Counted from the stretch's first letter, positions 8,931-18,629 are shown. The stretch: DNA of 64,000 nucleotides from Sulfitobacter sp. (GCA_029252045.1 JAQXCD010000031.1:1-64000), one strand, 5' to 3'. Made by a program: numbers and translations. Notes: generated by a model from the letters alone, not told the origin.

Positions 8931-11474
8931 ATGCGCGACGCCGCCCCCCAGACGATCTACCTCAAGGACTACACCGCATTTGGGTGGCTGATCGAAAGCG
9001 TCGCACTCCACTTCACCCTTGATCCGCACAAGACCCGTGTGCACACCCGTATTGCGTTTGCGTCGGCTCCTGATGCCCCCGCCCAGCCGTTTTTCCTGCA
9101 TGGAGAAAAGCTGAACCTCATCTCCGCCAAGATAGACGGCAAAGACGTCTCCCCTGTGCTATCTGCCGAAGGGTTGACCTGCGATGTTCCCGCCGCCCCG
9201 TTTATCTGGGAAACCGAGGTGGAGATTGATCCGGCGAATAACACCGCGCTTGAAGGGCTTTATATGTCAAATGGCATGTATTGCACCCAATGCGAGGCAG
9301 AGGGCTTTCGCAAAATCACCTACTACCCCGACCGCCCAGATGTGATGGCGGTTTTCTCCGTCACCATCGACGGCCCACACCCTGTTCTGCTGTCGAACGG
9401 CAACCCGGTTTCTGCATCCGAGCACCACGCAGAGTGGCACGATCCCTGGCCCAAGCCCGCCTATCTGTTTGCGCTGGTTGCGGGTGATCTTGTGGCACAT
9501 GAGGGCCAGTTCACCACCCGGTCAGGCCGCGATGTGTCGCTGAACCTTTATGTCCGCCCCGGTGACGAGGGCAAATGTGCGTTCGGGATGCAGGCGCTCA
9601 AGGACAGCATGAAATGGGACGAGGACGTTTACGGCCGTGAGTACGATTTGGACCTGTTCAACATTGTCGCCGTCGACGATTTCAACATGGGTGCAATGGA
9701 GAACAAGGGGCTGAACATCTTCAACTCCTCCGCCGTGCTGGCGTCGCAGGCTACCTCCACAGATCTGAACTTTGAGCGGATCGAGACGATCATCGCGCAT
9801 GAGTATTTCCACAACTGGACCGGCAACCGCATCACCTGCCGCGACTGGTTCCAGCTGTGCCTGAAAGAAGGGCTGACCGTGTTCCGCGACAGCCAGTTCA
9901 CCGCCGACATGCGCGGCGAGGCCGTCAAACGCATCGGTGATGTGATTGACCTGCGCGGTCGCCAGTTTGCAGAGGATCAAGGCCCGCTGGCCCACCCCGT
10001 GCGCCCCGAAAGCTTTCAGGAGATTAACAACTTCTACACCGCCACTATCTATGAAAAAGGCGCCGAAGTCATCCGCATGCTGAAAACGCTGGTCGGCGAT
10101 CAGGCCTATGCCGATGCTGTGACCCTGTATTTTGACCGCCACGACGGGCAGGCCTGCACGATTGAAGATTGGTTGCAGGTATTCGCGGACACCACAGGCC
10201 GTGACCTGACCCAATTCAAGCGCTGGTATTCCCAAGCCGGCACACCGCGCCTTGCCGTCACCGAAGCCTATCAGGATGGCACGCTCACACTGACCTTTAC
10301 CCAGACCACACCGCCCAGCGCCGCCACCCCTGCGCCGCAACCCTGTGTAATCCCGATTGCAGTCGGTCTGATCGCCGTGGACGGAACAGAGGTTGTTCCG
10401 ACAACTGTGCTGGAAATGACCCAAGCAAAGCAGAGCTTTACCTTCGACAATCTTGCCGCCCGCCCGGTCGCCTCTATTCTGCGCGGCTTTTCTGCCCCTG
10501 TGGTGCTGGATTATACCGCAGATCATGCCCATTTGCTGGCCCATGACACCGATACCTTCAACCGCTGGGAGGCAGGCCGGACGCTGGCGCGCAACTCCCT
10601 GCTGGCCCTGATCACCGAAGGCAAACGCCCCGATCCCGCATATCTGGACGGGCTTCATGCGGTCGTCAGTGATACCGGCCTTGATCCCGCCTACCGTGCG
10701 TTGATGCTGGGCCTGCCATCGCAAGCCGATCTGGCAAATGCCCTGCATGAGGCGAGCCACACGCCCGAGCCTGACATCATTCACGCCGCAACCGAGGCCA
10801 TGCGCGAGGCACAGGCCAGAAAGCTGGCAGATGTTCTACCCGCGCTCTATGCACAAAATCAGGTCACCGCAGCCTACCAGCCAAATGCAGAACAGTCCGG
10901 CCAGCGTGCATTGGGCAATGCCGCCCTGTCCCTGCTCACCCGCAGCGACAATGGTGCACAGGCGCAAGCGCAATATGATGCTGCCGACAACATGACCCAA
11001 CAGTTGGCCGCACTCGCCAATCTCATCCGTGCCGGTCGGGGCGAAGCAGCGCTGAAAGCCTTTGAGGCACAGTGGCGCAATGACCGTCTGGTGATGGACA
11101 AATGGTTTGGCCTGCAAGTGATGGAAGCCGACCCTGAAGACGCGTTCGAGGTCGTCGCAGGCCTGACAGAACACCCCGATTTCAAATGGAAAAACCCCAA
11201 CCGCTTCCGCGCCGTTTTTGGCAGTCTTGCCCTGCATCACGCAGGGTTCCACCATGCCTCCGGTGCCGGCTATGCCCTGCTGGCCGACTGGCTGATCAAG
11301 CTTGATCCGGTCAATCCGCAAACCACCGCACGCATGTGCAGTGCCTTCCAGACATGGAAGCGGTATGACGCAGACCGCCAAGCCCTGATCAAAACGCAAG
11401 TGGAGCGCATCCTTGCCACGCCCGACCTCAGCCGCGACACCTCGGAAATGCTCAGCCGGATTATCTCAGCATGA
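8931..11474 (+). CDS. pepN: Aminopeptidase N (M1 family)
   Basis: Zinc aminopeptidase of the cytoplasm that trims N-terminal residues from peptides. The 847 residues show the exopeptidase motif GAMENKG at 254-260 and the zinc site HEYFHNW from 290, with the downstream glutamate in KEGLTVFRD. The length and the C-terminal helical half match E. coli PepN. The start MRDAAPQTIY is preferred to one 23 codons earlier because CAGGAG lies about eight bases before it. The stop overlaps the next ATG (ATGA), so pepN is co-transcribed with an SDR gene. Confidence 0.97.
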   Translation: MRDAAPQTIYLKDYTAFGWLIESVALHFTLDPHKTRVHTRIAFASAPDAPAQPFFLHGEKLNLISAKIDGKDVSPVLSAEGLTCDVPAAPFIWETEVEIDPANNTALEGLYMSNGMYCTQCEAEGFRKITYYPDRPDVMAVFSVTIDGPHPVLLSNGNPVSASEHHAEWHDPWPKPAYLFALVAGDLVAHEGQFTTRSGRDVSLNLYVRPGDEGKCAFGMQALKDSMKWDEDVYGREYDLDLFNIVAVDDFNMGAMENKGLNIFNSSAVLASQATSTDLNFERIETIIAHEYFHNWTGNRITCRDWFQLCLKEGLTVFRDSQFTADMRGEAVKRIGDVIDLRGRQFAEDQGPLAHPVRPESFQEINNFYTATIYEKGAEVIRMLKTLVGDQAYADAVTLYFDRHDGQACTIEDWLQVFADTTGRDLTQFKRWYSQAGTPRLAVTEAYQDGTLTLTFTQTTPPSAATPAPQPCVIPIAVGLIAVDGTEVVPTTVLEMTQAKQSFTFDNLAARPVASILRGFSAPVVLDYTADHAHLLAHDTDTFNRWEAGRTLARNSLLALITEGKRPDPAYLDGLHAVVSDTGLDPAYRALMLGLPSQADLANALHEASHTPEPDIIHAATEAMREAQARKLADVLPALYAQNQVTAAYQPNAEQSGQRALGNAALSLLTRSDNGAQAQAQYDAADNMTQQLAALANLIRAGRGEAALKAFEAQWRNDRLVMDKWFGLQVMEADPEDAFEVVAGLTEHPDFKWKNPNRFRAVFGSLALHHAGFHHASGAGYALLADWLIKLDPVNPQTTARMCSAFQTWKRYDADRQALIKTQVERILATPDLSRDTSEMLSRIISA

Positions 11475-12208
11475 GCCGCCCGCTTTGCCTGATCACAGGG
11501 GCGTCCACTGGCATTGGCGCCGCCTGCGCCGTTTTGGCTGCCGAGCGGGGCTATGATCTGGTCCTGACTTATAACAGCGGCCTTGCAGGCGCGCAGGCCA
11601 TTGCGGCAGCCTGCGAGGCTTTGGGCGCGCGGACCCAAATCGTGCAGGCTGACGTGGCCCGGCCTGAAGCGATCGATACTATCTTTGGGGCGGTCGATAC
11701 CCTTGGCCCACTGGATGCGTTGATCAACAACGCAGGCATCGTCGGTCTGGCCACCCGCGTGGCAGACCTGACGCACGGGCGCCTGCGCCAGATGTTCGAC
11801 GTTAACGTGATCGGCGCCATGTTGGTGGCCGCTGCCGCCGTCAAACGGATGGAGCCGCGCGGACAAGGTGTGATCATCAACATCACCTCCGCTGCCGCCC
11901 GTCTAGGGTCCGCCAACCAATATGTCGACTACGCCGCCACCAAAGCCGCGATGGACATCTTCACCAAAGGCCTGTCAGACGAGGTCGCCCCCTCAGGTCT
12001 GCGGGTTATGGGCGTGGCCCCCGGCCTGATAGAGACGGAAATACACGCAAAAGGTGGAGATCCGGACCGCGCCGCACGCCTTGCGGGCAATGTGCCCATG
12101 CGACGTACCGGAAGTGCAGACGAAGTCGCACAAGCTGTGTTATGGCTCATGTCGGATCAAGCCGGCTATGTCACAGGCTCGACGCTGGATGTGACAGGCG
12201 GGCGATAA
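11471..12208 (+). CDS. SDR-family oxidoreductase
   Basis: A classical short-chain dehydrogenase of 245 residues with the cofactor loop TGASTGIG (9-16), NNAG, a serine in NITSAAA and YAATK as the catalytic Tyr/Lys pair. The C-terminal TGSTLDVTGGR is typical of 3-oxoacyl-ACP-reductase-like members. The substrate is unknown. It is translationally coupled to pepN through a 4-base overlap and is followed 17 bases later by a membrane protein gene. Confidence 0.9.
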   Translation: MSRPLCLITGASTGIGAACAVLAAERGYDLVLTYNSGLAGAQAIAAACEALGARTQIVQADVARPEAIDTIFGAVDTLGPLDALINNAGIVGLATRVADLTHGRLRQMFDVNVIGAMLVAAAAVKRMEPRGQGVIINITSAAARLGSANQYVDYAATKAAMDIFTKGLSDEVAPSGLRVMGVAPGLIETEIHAKGGDPDRAARLAGNVPMRRTGSADEVAQAVLWLMSDQAGYVTGSTLDVTGGR

Positions 12209-12225
12209 GAACGACAAGGATCCCG

Positions 12226-12756
12226 ATGTATTATATTCTTTTGTTTTGCGCCGCCGTCTTTGTGGGCTTCGTGGTGTACCGGCGCTTCCAGCGCGGCGCC
12301 TATCTGGCCGGTGGTGTGTTTAATGCACCTGCCCCGGTGCGTGCTGCGGCCAAACGGATGTCCTACAAGGCACACCCCAATGTACATTCCATCGTCAGCA
12401 TAAACTCGGGCGAGCTGTGTGTGGCGGCGATGGCCAGCGCGTTCTCGCAAATGGACGACAAAGCACCACCCTTGGGCGATGTGATTGTGGCCTCGATCGA
12501 AAAGCAGTTTCATCTGCACCCGGCACAGGCGCAGGACATGGTCACAATGGCGGTATGGCTGGTGGAGCAAGGCGGTGGCCCGACCCCTGCATTCGAGCGG
12601 TTGACCAAGCGCCTCAAGCAGTTGGACCACGGCCCCTATTTCGGCAAGATGATGAACGTCATAGGCGATGTGAAAAACGCCGGCACCAAAGGTATGGCAA
12701 GCCCGCGGCAGGCAGATGCTATGGGCACGCTGGCGCGGATATTCCGCACCGCATGA
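12226..12756 (+). CDS. Hypothetical membrane-anchored protein
   Basis: A 176-residue protein that I cannot assign. It begins MYYILLFCAAVFVGFVVYRR, a single anchor helix, followed by a soluble helical domain. The start is the ATG at 12226, with AAGGATCCCG before it; an in-frame opening 28 codons upstream would lie inside the SDR gene. It is third in the pepN-SDR operon and overlaps the next gene by four bases. Confidence 0.75.
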   Translation: MYYILLFCAAVFVGFVVYRRFQRGAYLAGGVFNAPAPVRAAAKRMSYKAHPNVHSIVSINSGELCVAAMASAFSQMDDKAPPLGDVIVASIEKQFHLHPAQAQDMVTMAVWLVEQGGGPTPAFERLTKRLKQLDHGPYFGKMMNVIGDVKNAGTKGMASPRQADAMGTLARIFRTA

Positions 12757-13187
12757 CCCTGCCCTACACCTACACCAGTCAGGGGCGCAGTGCCGCCACA
12801 GCGCTGATTGTCGCTGCGGTCTTGGCGGCTCTGGCATGGGCCTTTATCCGGCTGGAGGCCGCACCGCTGATCATTACGGTGCTGGCCGCATTCACCCTAC
12901 CGGCACTTTATGACCTGCTGGCAAACCCGCACAGCACGCTGTCGCTCGACGCCACGACGCTGCGCTGGACCAGCGGCAGGCAGGAGGCGGAAATCGCTCT
13001 GTCGGAGATTGACCATTTGCGGTTCGACACGCGGCTGGATATGTCCGTGCGCCTGAGCGTGGTGCGCCCCTCTGGCGTCAAAATCCGCATTCCCTATCCG
13101 GCAACCCCTCCACACGCAGAATTTGAGGCACTGGCCACTCAGGCAGGGATTGCCACCCGCAGACATCACTTTTCGTTGATGGGTTAG
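12753..13187 (+). CDS. Hypothetical membrane protein, PH-like C-terminus
   Basis: A 144-residue protein with two hydrophobic helices (about residues 15-32 and 36-50), then about 90 residues of alternating strands (STLSLDATTLRWTSGRQEAE and on) that resemble the small beta domains of bacterial PH-like membrane proteins. That resemblance is an impression, not a match. The ATG overlaps the previous stop (ATGA), so the last two genes of this operon are probably made together. Confidence 0.75.
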   Translation: MTLPYTYTSQGRSAATALIVAAVLAALAWAFIRLEAAPLIITVLAAFTLPALYDLLANPHSTLSLDATTLRWTSGRQEAEIALSEIDHLRFDTRLDMSVRLSVVRPSGVKIRIPYPATPPHAEFEALATQAGIATRRHHFSLMG

Positions 13188-13190
13188 CGC

Positions 13191-13994
13191 TCAGGGCCGT
13201 GCGCGCTGGCGTTTGGCGCTGCGCAAAGTGCAGTAGTTCTGCTTTTTCAGCCAGCCAGCCATATCTCTACGCTTGGCAGGGTTTCGCATCGGGCCCCAGT
13301 CAGCCGAGACACCTCGCCACTTGCTGTCGCGTCCATGGATCACGCCGTCGCGCTTGACCGTATGCGCCATGATCCGCACGCCGCAGCTCAGGTTTGCGGG
13401 CCCGCTTTTCAGCGCCTCACCCGTTCCTACATTACACTTATATCCGCGTGCTGTTGCGGGCAGGATTTGCAGCAGCCCGTACCATTTGCCTCCTCCACCC
13501 ACGGCCCATGGCTTGTAGGTGCTTTCGTGTTTGGCCAAGGCCGACAAATAGCCGACCCAGAAGGCGCTGCGCATGGTCGCATCATTTGTGGGATAGGCCG
13601 GACACCAATCTGCAATGTCGCGGGGCACAGTACTGACCAAAGGGCTACCATGGTCCTTGAGGGCAGACATCGCCGCGCGGGTCCATAGCACATGTCCCTC
13701 CATATGCTGCCAACGGGTGCGGGGTACATAGGCAGGCCGCGCAGGCGGGCGCACCTTGATCACCGTGCGATCCAGAATTGCCCCCGCACCCGCATTTGCA
13801 GCAGCGGCAGGCACCACAGGTACGGCCGGCGCCGCAGCGGAGGGGCGCACAGGCGGGCGAATGACTTCGGGCAATTGCGCCACTGCATGCGATGTCTGCA
13901 CACCGACAACCAGAACCCACATCGCCGCACTATGCGCCAATTGCGGCAAGACTGCTGCGCACCAAGACCACGCTTTTGGAGGATTCCATATCAT
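13191..13994 (-). CDS. Lytic transglycosylase-like secreted protein
   Basis: About 267 residues, with an N-terminal hydrophobic stretch ending TSHAVA that suggests export. A proline/alanine-rich linker covers roughly residues 45-85. The catalytic part contains ALAKHESTYKPWAVG, with the glutamate of the SLT domain, then YGLLQILPATARGY and a C-terminal NLSCGVRIM. It should cleave peptidoglycan glycan strands in the periplasm. The start is uncertain: no clear ribosome site precedes ATG 13994, and ATG 13922 is possible. It is convergent with the operon before it. Confidence 0.8.
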   Translation of the reverse strand: MIWNPPKAWSWCAAVLPQLAHSAAMWVLVVGVQTSHAVAQLPEVIRPPVRPSAAAPAVPVVPAAAANAGAGAILDRTVIKVRPPARPAYVPRTRWQHMEGHVLWTRAAMSALKDHGSPLVSTVPRDIADWCPAYPTNDATMRSAFWVGYLSALAKHESTYKPWAVGGGGKWYGLLQILPATARGYKCNVGTGEALKSGPANLSCGVRIMAHTVKRDGVIHGRDSKWRGVSADWGPMRNPAKRRDMAGWLKKQNYCTLRSAKRQRARP

Positions 13995-14243
13995 GAAGCA
14001 CAATATGATGTGCAGCTTTACAATCTGACAAGGGATTTGGCAGTACTGTAACCAAGCTATTGTCGCCCCGCACTGGCCATTCGCAACGTTGCACGGGGAT
14101 TTGCGCAAGCAGCGACACAATCCGCCGCATTCCCCTCCCGTCCCGCGCGCTCTGCCTGCCAAATTCCGTGACATCACCGCCACAACGCCACTTTAGCGCC
14201 CCATTGTAAGGCGAAAACGTACCCTGAGAGTAAACGCTTACCG

Positions 14244-15692
14244 ATGATGGATTGTTACATGACGCACCTGGCCTCGCTGCTTCGGAAAATTCCGGGCTTC
14301 AGCCCGAAGATGCAGGCCAAGGCGCCTGCTGAACAGGCACCCGTCCCAAGCGCACAAGCGGCAACATCCCAGTCGGATTCAACGCTCTCCAGCCTGATGC
14401 GTCAGCCTGCAGGCAAACCCGCCGAACCGGCCCAGCCTACGCAAGACTACAGTGAGCGCGACGCGGCACTGGCCATCCCGCTGCGCAGCAAAGCTAAGCG
14501 CAAACAGCCCAAGGCGCCCACCACGCCTCCGGCGCGTCTGGACAATAATCTGAGCATCCCTTGCCCTGATCCCACCCTCGAAGACCGCACCCGTGACCAA
14601 CACCAAAACACAGCGCTTCGTCTGGTCCGGCAGGAAGATTGGGACAAACTGTCCGCTATGATCTCGACTGCGGACAGGGAACTTGCCCTGACGCCTGGCG
14701 GCATGTCCGTGGCAGAACTGATGGCATTTGGCGCCCGCGCCGATGTGGTTCTGGCTGTTGAGCACGCCCTGCTGGATCGCTCTCCCGATCCCGATGCACC
14801 AATGTACATTGGTATTGAGGCGCTGGAATTTGTGCTGGATGAACACCCGTCTGATTATGTGATCGCCTGTATTGTAGCCCAAGCACATATGGACATGGCA
14901 TGGGCGTGGCGTGGCATTGGCTGGGATGTCGAAATTGCCCCACGCAACCGCGAAGCCTTCGAGGCGCATTTCGCCCGCGCCCGCGAAATCATCAAGACAT
15001 TTGACGGCCGACATCAGACATCCGCCCTGCTGCCCAATACCGCCTGCGCCTTGTTGCGCGGTGACAGCCGTAAAACCCATTCGGTCGCGGACCGCTATGA
15101 GGCATTGATCGACCTGAACCCAAAGAACACCGGCCCATTGCGGGCCTTGGGCACCAATATGCTGCCCCGCTGGTATGGCACATACGAAGGGCTGGAGCTT
15201 GAGGCCCGCCGGACGGCAGCACGCACCGCCGACATTTGGGGCGCCGGTGGTTACACTTGGGTGATGTTTAATGCGATCAGCGTTGATGACGAGGCCTGCG
15301 CACGGCTCGACCTGCCCTTCTTTGTCGAAGGTTTGCGCGACATCGTTGAACGGCGTCCAGAGCCTTATACAGTAAATCTGTTGGCCGCTTATTGCGCAAA
15401 CACAATCGGGCAAGCCTTCTCCGGCAATGATGCCGCCGACCACATCCGCGCCCAGATTGCCGATTGCGCCGACTGGTTGGTGCGCGAACACCTGACCGAA
15501 TTGCACCCGATGATTTGGGCCCATGCGGCACAGGGGTTCGCAAACAACTTGCGCGTGGCATCCCCGCACCGTTTTGCGGCTGCCGGACAAGACGACGCCC
15601 TGCGCATCATCGCGGGCCTGTTCCGTCGCGAAATTTCCGAGGGCAAGCAAATCACCTTTACAGATCAAGGTCCTGTGGCCACAGCGGTCTAG
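14244..15692 (+). CDS. Conserved hypothetical protein, 482 residues
   Basis: I do not recognise a named domain. The first 120 residues are low-complexity (glutamine, proline, alanine, with a lysine-rich patch near 80-90) and look disordered. Residues from about 120 on are helical and could be a TPR-like or alpha-solenoid fold, judged by repeated A-x-A-x-x-A patterns and no membrane helices. A second ATG five codons in (MTHLASLL) could be the true start. The gene stands alone between a divergent transglycosylase and an acyl-CoA ligase. Confidence 0.7.
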   Translation: MMDCYMTHLASLLRKIPGFSPKMQAKAPAEQAPVPSAQAATSQSDSTLSSLMRQPAGKPAEPAQPTQDYSERDAALAIPLRSKAKRKQPKAPTTPPARLDNNLSIPCPDPTLEDRTRDQHQNTALRLVRQEDWDKLSAMISTADRELALTPGGMSVAELMAFGARADVVLAVEHALLDRSPDPDAPMYIGIEALEFVLDEHPSDYVIACIVAQAHMDMAWAWRGIGWDVEIAPRNREAFEAHFARAREIIKTFDGRHQTSALLPNTACALLRGDSRKTHSVADRYEALIDLNPKNTGPLRALGTNMLPRWYGTYEGLELEARRTAARTADIWGAGGYTWVMFNAISVDDEACARLDLPFFVEGLRDIVERRPEPYTVNLLAAYCANTIGQAFSGNDAADHIRAQIADCADWLVREHLTELHPMIWAHAAQGFANNLRVASPHRFAAAGQDDALRIIAGLFRREISEGKQITFTDQGPVATAV

Positions 15693-15758
15693 GCATAATT
15701 CAAACTCTGGACAGCCCGATCCGCTCTGCCTAAGCTTCATGCTCAGGGAGAAAACAAC

Positions 15759-17309
15759 ATGACATATCACACATCTGCCGCAGATATTGCGCTGCGCGAT
15801 CAATCCATTACCGAGCGGGTTTTTGAAAACCTTGTGACGCGGCCCGAAGCCATTGTCCTGACGGACGGCCTGAGCGGTGCCACCATGACCGCTGGTGAAT
15901 TTATGGCACAGGTCAAACAACTGGCTGGTGGCTTGACCGCCCGCGGAATGGGTGCCGGCAAAACCATCGCACTTATGGCGCCGAATATTCCACATTACTG
16001 CGTCGTGTTTCACGCGGTAGCATGGGCAGGCGGCACCATTACTACAATTAACCCGACCTACACTGCTTCAGAAGTCGCCCACCAATTGCGCGACAGTGCG
16101 GCGGATTTGCTGATCACCATTCCGATGTTTCTGGAAACAGCACAAATGGCTGCCAAAGATGCCGCAGGCCAGACCGTTGTGGTCATGGGAGAAGCTGATG
16201 GCGTGGAGCCGCTGTCCGCCTACTACGGTGCACCGCTAGAGGCGCAGTTTGCTGTTGATCTGGACGAACATTCCGTAGTGCTGCCCTATTCCTCAGGCAC
16301 CACCGGCCTGCCCAAAGGCGTGCGTCTGTCCCACCGCAATCTGGTTGTGAACGTTGATCAGGTTATTCAGGCAGGGGATGTTCGCGCAGGCGAAGTGACC
16401 GCGGCCTTCCTGCCGTTCTTTCACATCTACGGCATGACCGTTCTGATGAACGTACACCTTGCGGGCGGTGGTGCGCTGGTCACCATGCCCCGCTTTGATC
16501 TGGAACTGTTCCTCAGGATTTCGCAGGATCACAAAGCCCGCCGCATGTGGATTGTACCACCTGTAGCCCTCGCCTTGGCCAAACACCCCATAGTGGATAC
16601 CTACGATCTGAGCAGCATCGAGCAGGTCTTCTCGGGCGCAGCACCGCTGGGCGCCGAAGTGTCGGATGCGGTTGCAAAGCGGCTTGATTGCATTTCTGTG
16701 CAAGGGTTCGGCATGACCGAACTTAGCCCCGTCTCCCACACCACCCCGCTGGGCAAACCCAAGTCGGGCTCCTCAGGCACCGCCCTGCCCAACACCATCT
16801 GCCGTATTGTCGACCCCGAAAGCGGCGCCGACCTACCCGTCGGCAAAGAGGGCGAGTTGTGGATCAAAGGTCCGCAGGTGATGAAAGGCTACCTCAACAA
16901 CGAAAAAGCCACCAAAGAAACGCTGACACCGGACGGCTGGCTGAAAACCGGTGACATCGCCTATATCGACGAAGACGGCTATATGTTCATCGTGGACCGC
17001 CTGAAAGAGTTGATAAAATTCAAAGGCTTCCAAGTCGCCCCTGCGGAGCTGGAGGCCACTCTGGTTGCCATGGACGGCATCACCGACGCCGCAGTCATCG
17101 GCCTACCCGATGATGAAACGGGCGAATTGCCCGTAGCCTTTGTGGTGGCAGGCACGCCTGCGCCCTCCGAGGCGGACATCAAGGCGCATCTGGCCAAAAC
17201 ACTATCGTCCTACAAACAGGTGCACCGCGTCACGTTTGTGGATGAAATCCCCAAATCGGCATCGGGCAAAATCCTGCGCCGCGTGCTGAAGGCCCAAGCG
17301 CTGGCTTAA
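15759..17309 (+). CDS. AMP-binding acyl-CoA ligase (4-coumarate-CoA ligase family)
   Basis: A 516-residue enzyme of the adenylate-forming superfamily that activates a carboxylate with ATP and joins it to CoA. The phosphate loop YSSGTTGLPKG is at 177-187, the adenine-contact region GFGMTELSP near 320, the hinge DGWLKTGDIAYIDEDGY near 393, and the C-terminal lysine in PKSASGKILRR. The overall likeness is to plant-type 4-coumarate ligases, but the acid used cannot be deduced. GGGAGAAAACAAC precedes the ATG. A strong hairpin follows the stop. Confidence 0.92.
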   Translation: MTYHTSAADIALRDQSITERVFENLVTRPEAIVLTDGLSGATMTAGEFMAQVKQLAGGLTARGMGAGKTIALMAPNIPHYCVVFHAVAWAGGTITTINPTYTASEVAHQLRDSAADLLITIPMFLETAQMAAKDAAGQTVVVMGEADGVEPLSAYYGAPLEAQFAVDLDEHSVVLPYSSGTTGLPKGVRLSHRNLVVNVDQVIQAGDVRAGEVTAAFLPFFHIYGMTVLMNVHLAGGGALVTMPRFDLELFLRISQDHKARRMWIVPPVALALAKHPIVDTYDLSSIEQVFSGAAPLGAEVSDAVAKRLDCISVQGFGMTELSPVSHTTPLGKPKSGSSGTALPNTICRIVDPESGADLPVGKEGELWIKGPQVMKGYLNNEKATKETLTPDGWLKTGDIAYIDEDGYMFIVDRLKELIKFKGFQVAPAELEATLVAMDGITDAAVIGLPDDETGELPVAFVVAGTPAPSEADIKAHLAKTLSSYKQVHRVTFVDEIPKSASGKILRRVLKAQALA

Positions 17310-17319
17310 ATCAATGGTG

Positions 17320-17346
17320 CGGGGCGTTGCACCATGCAGCGCCCCG
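17320..17346. terminator. Shared terminator between convergent ligase and tetR genes
   Basis: CGGGGCGTTGCA (17320-17331) pairs with TGCAGCGCCCCG (17335-17346) over a CCA loop, with one G-T pair. It lies between the two convergent stops and has only a weak T-tract (TTCA), so termination in both directions is likely but not certain. Confidence 0.6.
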
Positions 17347-17353
17347 TTCACTC

Positions 17354-17926
17354 TCACAAGCGGCCCAGCGCCTGCCCGATTTCATCGGCAATTGCCAAGG
17401 CATCCACGCCTTCACGCTCGGCCGAGACACGCAACCCCAACAGGTCAGACTGATAGCGCCGTGCAAGGGCGACAGCGCTGTGCGACGGTCCAATCATGCC
17501 TTCCTCCTGCGCCTGCCGGAACAGTGCGGCAAAATGGCTCTCCATCTTGAGCAGATGTGTGTTCGCCTCTTGCGCCAGCGGATGCTGGTGGGCCTGAAGC
17601 TCCAAAAGGGTTTTCGACAGCATACAGGCTTTGGCGGGGGCTGCCGGATTGCTGATGGCCATCAGCGCAAACTGCTGCAACGCGCCGATAGGCCCGCGCG
17701 CCACCACCAACTGCTGCAACCGCGCCAGACCGTCCCGTGCATATCTGTCCAGCGCCAGCCCGAACAACGCATCCTTTGATCCAAAGGCTGCGTAAAAGCT
17801 ACCCGGCTTCATCTGCAACGACGCTTCCAGATCCTTGAGCGATGTGCCCGCCCAACCGCGCTGCCAGAACAGATCACGGGCGCGGCTAATCAGGTCTTCG
17901 CGGTCATAGGTCGGCTTGCGCGGCAT
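17354..17926 (-). CDS. TetR/AcrR-family transcriptional regulator
   Basis: A 190-residue repressor. The N-terminal 60 residues hold the family's HTH, ending TSLKDLEASLQMKPGSFYAA and FGSKDALF; the rest is the ligand-binding helical domain. The ATG at 17924-17926 (MPRKPTYDRE) is preferred to one ten codons upstream, which would put the start inside the operator. It is divergent from an AhpD-like gene, with two palindromes between them, so it probably represses that gene and itself. The ligand is unknown. Confidence 0.92.
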   Translation of the reverse strand: MPRKPTYDREDLISRARDLFWQRGWAGTSLKDLEASLQMKPGSFYAAFGSKDALFGLALDRYARDGLARLQQLVVARGPIGALQQFALMAISNPAAPAKACMLSKTLLELQAHQHPLAQEANTHLLKMESHFAALFRQAQEEGMIGPSHSAVALARRYQSDLLGLRVSAEREGVDALAIADEIGQALGRL

Positions 17927-17940
17927 GAGATCACCAATTG

Positions 17941-17980
17941 TTGAACGATCGCTCAACTATATACTTGAGCGATCACTCAA
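17941..17980. promoter_or_regulatory. Twin TetR operator palindromes
   Basis: TTGAACGATCGCTCAA (17941-17956) and TTGAGCGATCACTCAA (17965-17980) are two 16-base palindromes, each with one mismatch from a shared TTGAGCGATCGCTCAA consensus. Their starts are 24 bases apart. They fill the gap between the divergent tetR and AhpD-like genes. Confidence 0.85.
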
Positions 17981-18023
17981 GAAAGCCTAAAGATGCGGTA
18001 TCACCCTCAAAAAAGGATAGACC

Positions 18024-18593
18024 ATGCCTAACTTCCCTTCCCACGATCTGGATACCGCCCCCGAAGCCTCCAAGCCGCTACTGGAGAAATCACAAAAGGC
18101 GTTTGGCCGCCTGCCAGGTCTGCACAAGGTTCTGGCCGAAAGCCCGCAAGCCTATGAAGGCTATCAGGTGCTGCACAAACTCTTCACCGAGACCGATTTT
18201 GACGCGGACGAGCTGACGGTCGTCTGGCAGTCCATCAACGTCGAGCATGGCTGCCACTATTGCGTGCCCGCCCACACCGGCATCGCCAAGATGATGAAAG
18301 TGTCGGACGAATTGTCGAATGCCCTGCGCGACGAAGCCCCCCTGCCTTCGGCCAAGCTGGAAGCGCTGCGGACCTTTACAATCCAGATGGTGCGCGAGCG
18401 CGGCGACGTATCCGACGCACAGATGCAAGCCTTCTTCGATGCAGGCTACGGTCACCGTGCCGTGCTGGACGTGATTTTGGGCCTCGCGCAGAAAACCATG
18501 TCGAACTACATCAACCATGTTGCACAGACCCCCGTGGACGCCGTCTTTACACCGCTGCTGTGGACACGCGGCGATACGCCTCTCAAGGTCTGA
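18024..18593 (+). CDS. Carboxymuconolactone-decarboxylase-family protein (AhpD-like)
   Basis: A 189-residue all-helical protein of the AhpD/CMD superfamily. The redox motif GCHYCVPAHT near residue 75 gives the CxxC pair and trailing histidine used by alkylhydroperoxidase-like members. It could reduce peroxides or reactive electrophiles in the cytoplasm. An AAAAGGATAG site precedes the ATG. The two TetR operators lie 44-83 bases upstream, so expression is likely released by a small molecule sensed by the neighbouring regulator. Confidence 0.88.
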   Translation: MPNFPSHDLDTAPEASKPLLEKSQKAFGRLPGLHKVLAESPQAYEGYQVLHKLFTETDFDADELTVVWQSINVEHGCHYCVPAHTGIAKMMKVSDELSNALRDEAPLPSAKLEALRTFTIQMVRERGDVSDAQMQAFFDAGYGHRAVLDVILGLAQKTMSNYINHVAQTPVDAVFTPLLWTRGDTPLKV

Positions 18594-18600
18594 TACTATC

Positions 18601-18629
18601 GGGTGCGTGCCGCAAAACGGGGCGCGCAC
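18601..18629 (+). terminator. Possible terminator after the AhpD-like gene
   Basis: GGTGCGTGCCGC and GGGGCGCGCACC form a GC-rich stem with some G-T pairs around a short A-rich loop, 10 bases after the stop. There is no T-run, so this may be only a 3' stabilising hairpin. Confidence 0.4.

Noticed and set aside
9522-10784. Minus-strand frame of 420 codons opposite pepN
   Set aside because: Antisense shadow of pepN, whose motifs leave no doubt about the coding strand.
14379-16013. Minus-strand frame of 544 codons opposite the unknown 482-residue gene
   Set aside because: The plus frame has better codon use and ends properly before the ligase; the minus frame is histidine and cysteine rich and runs across two plus-strand genes.
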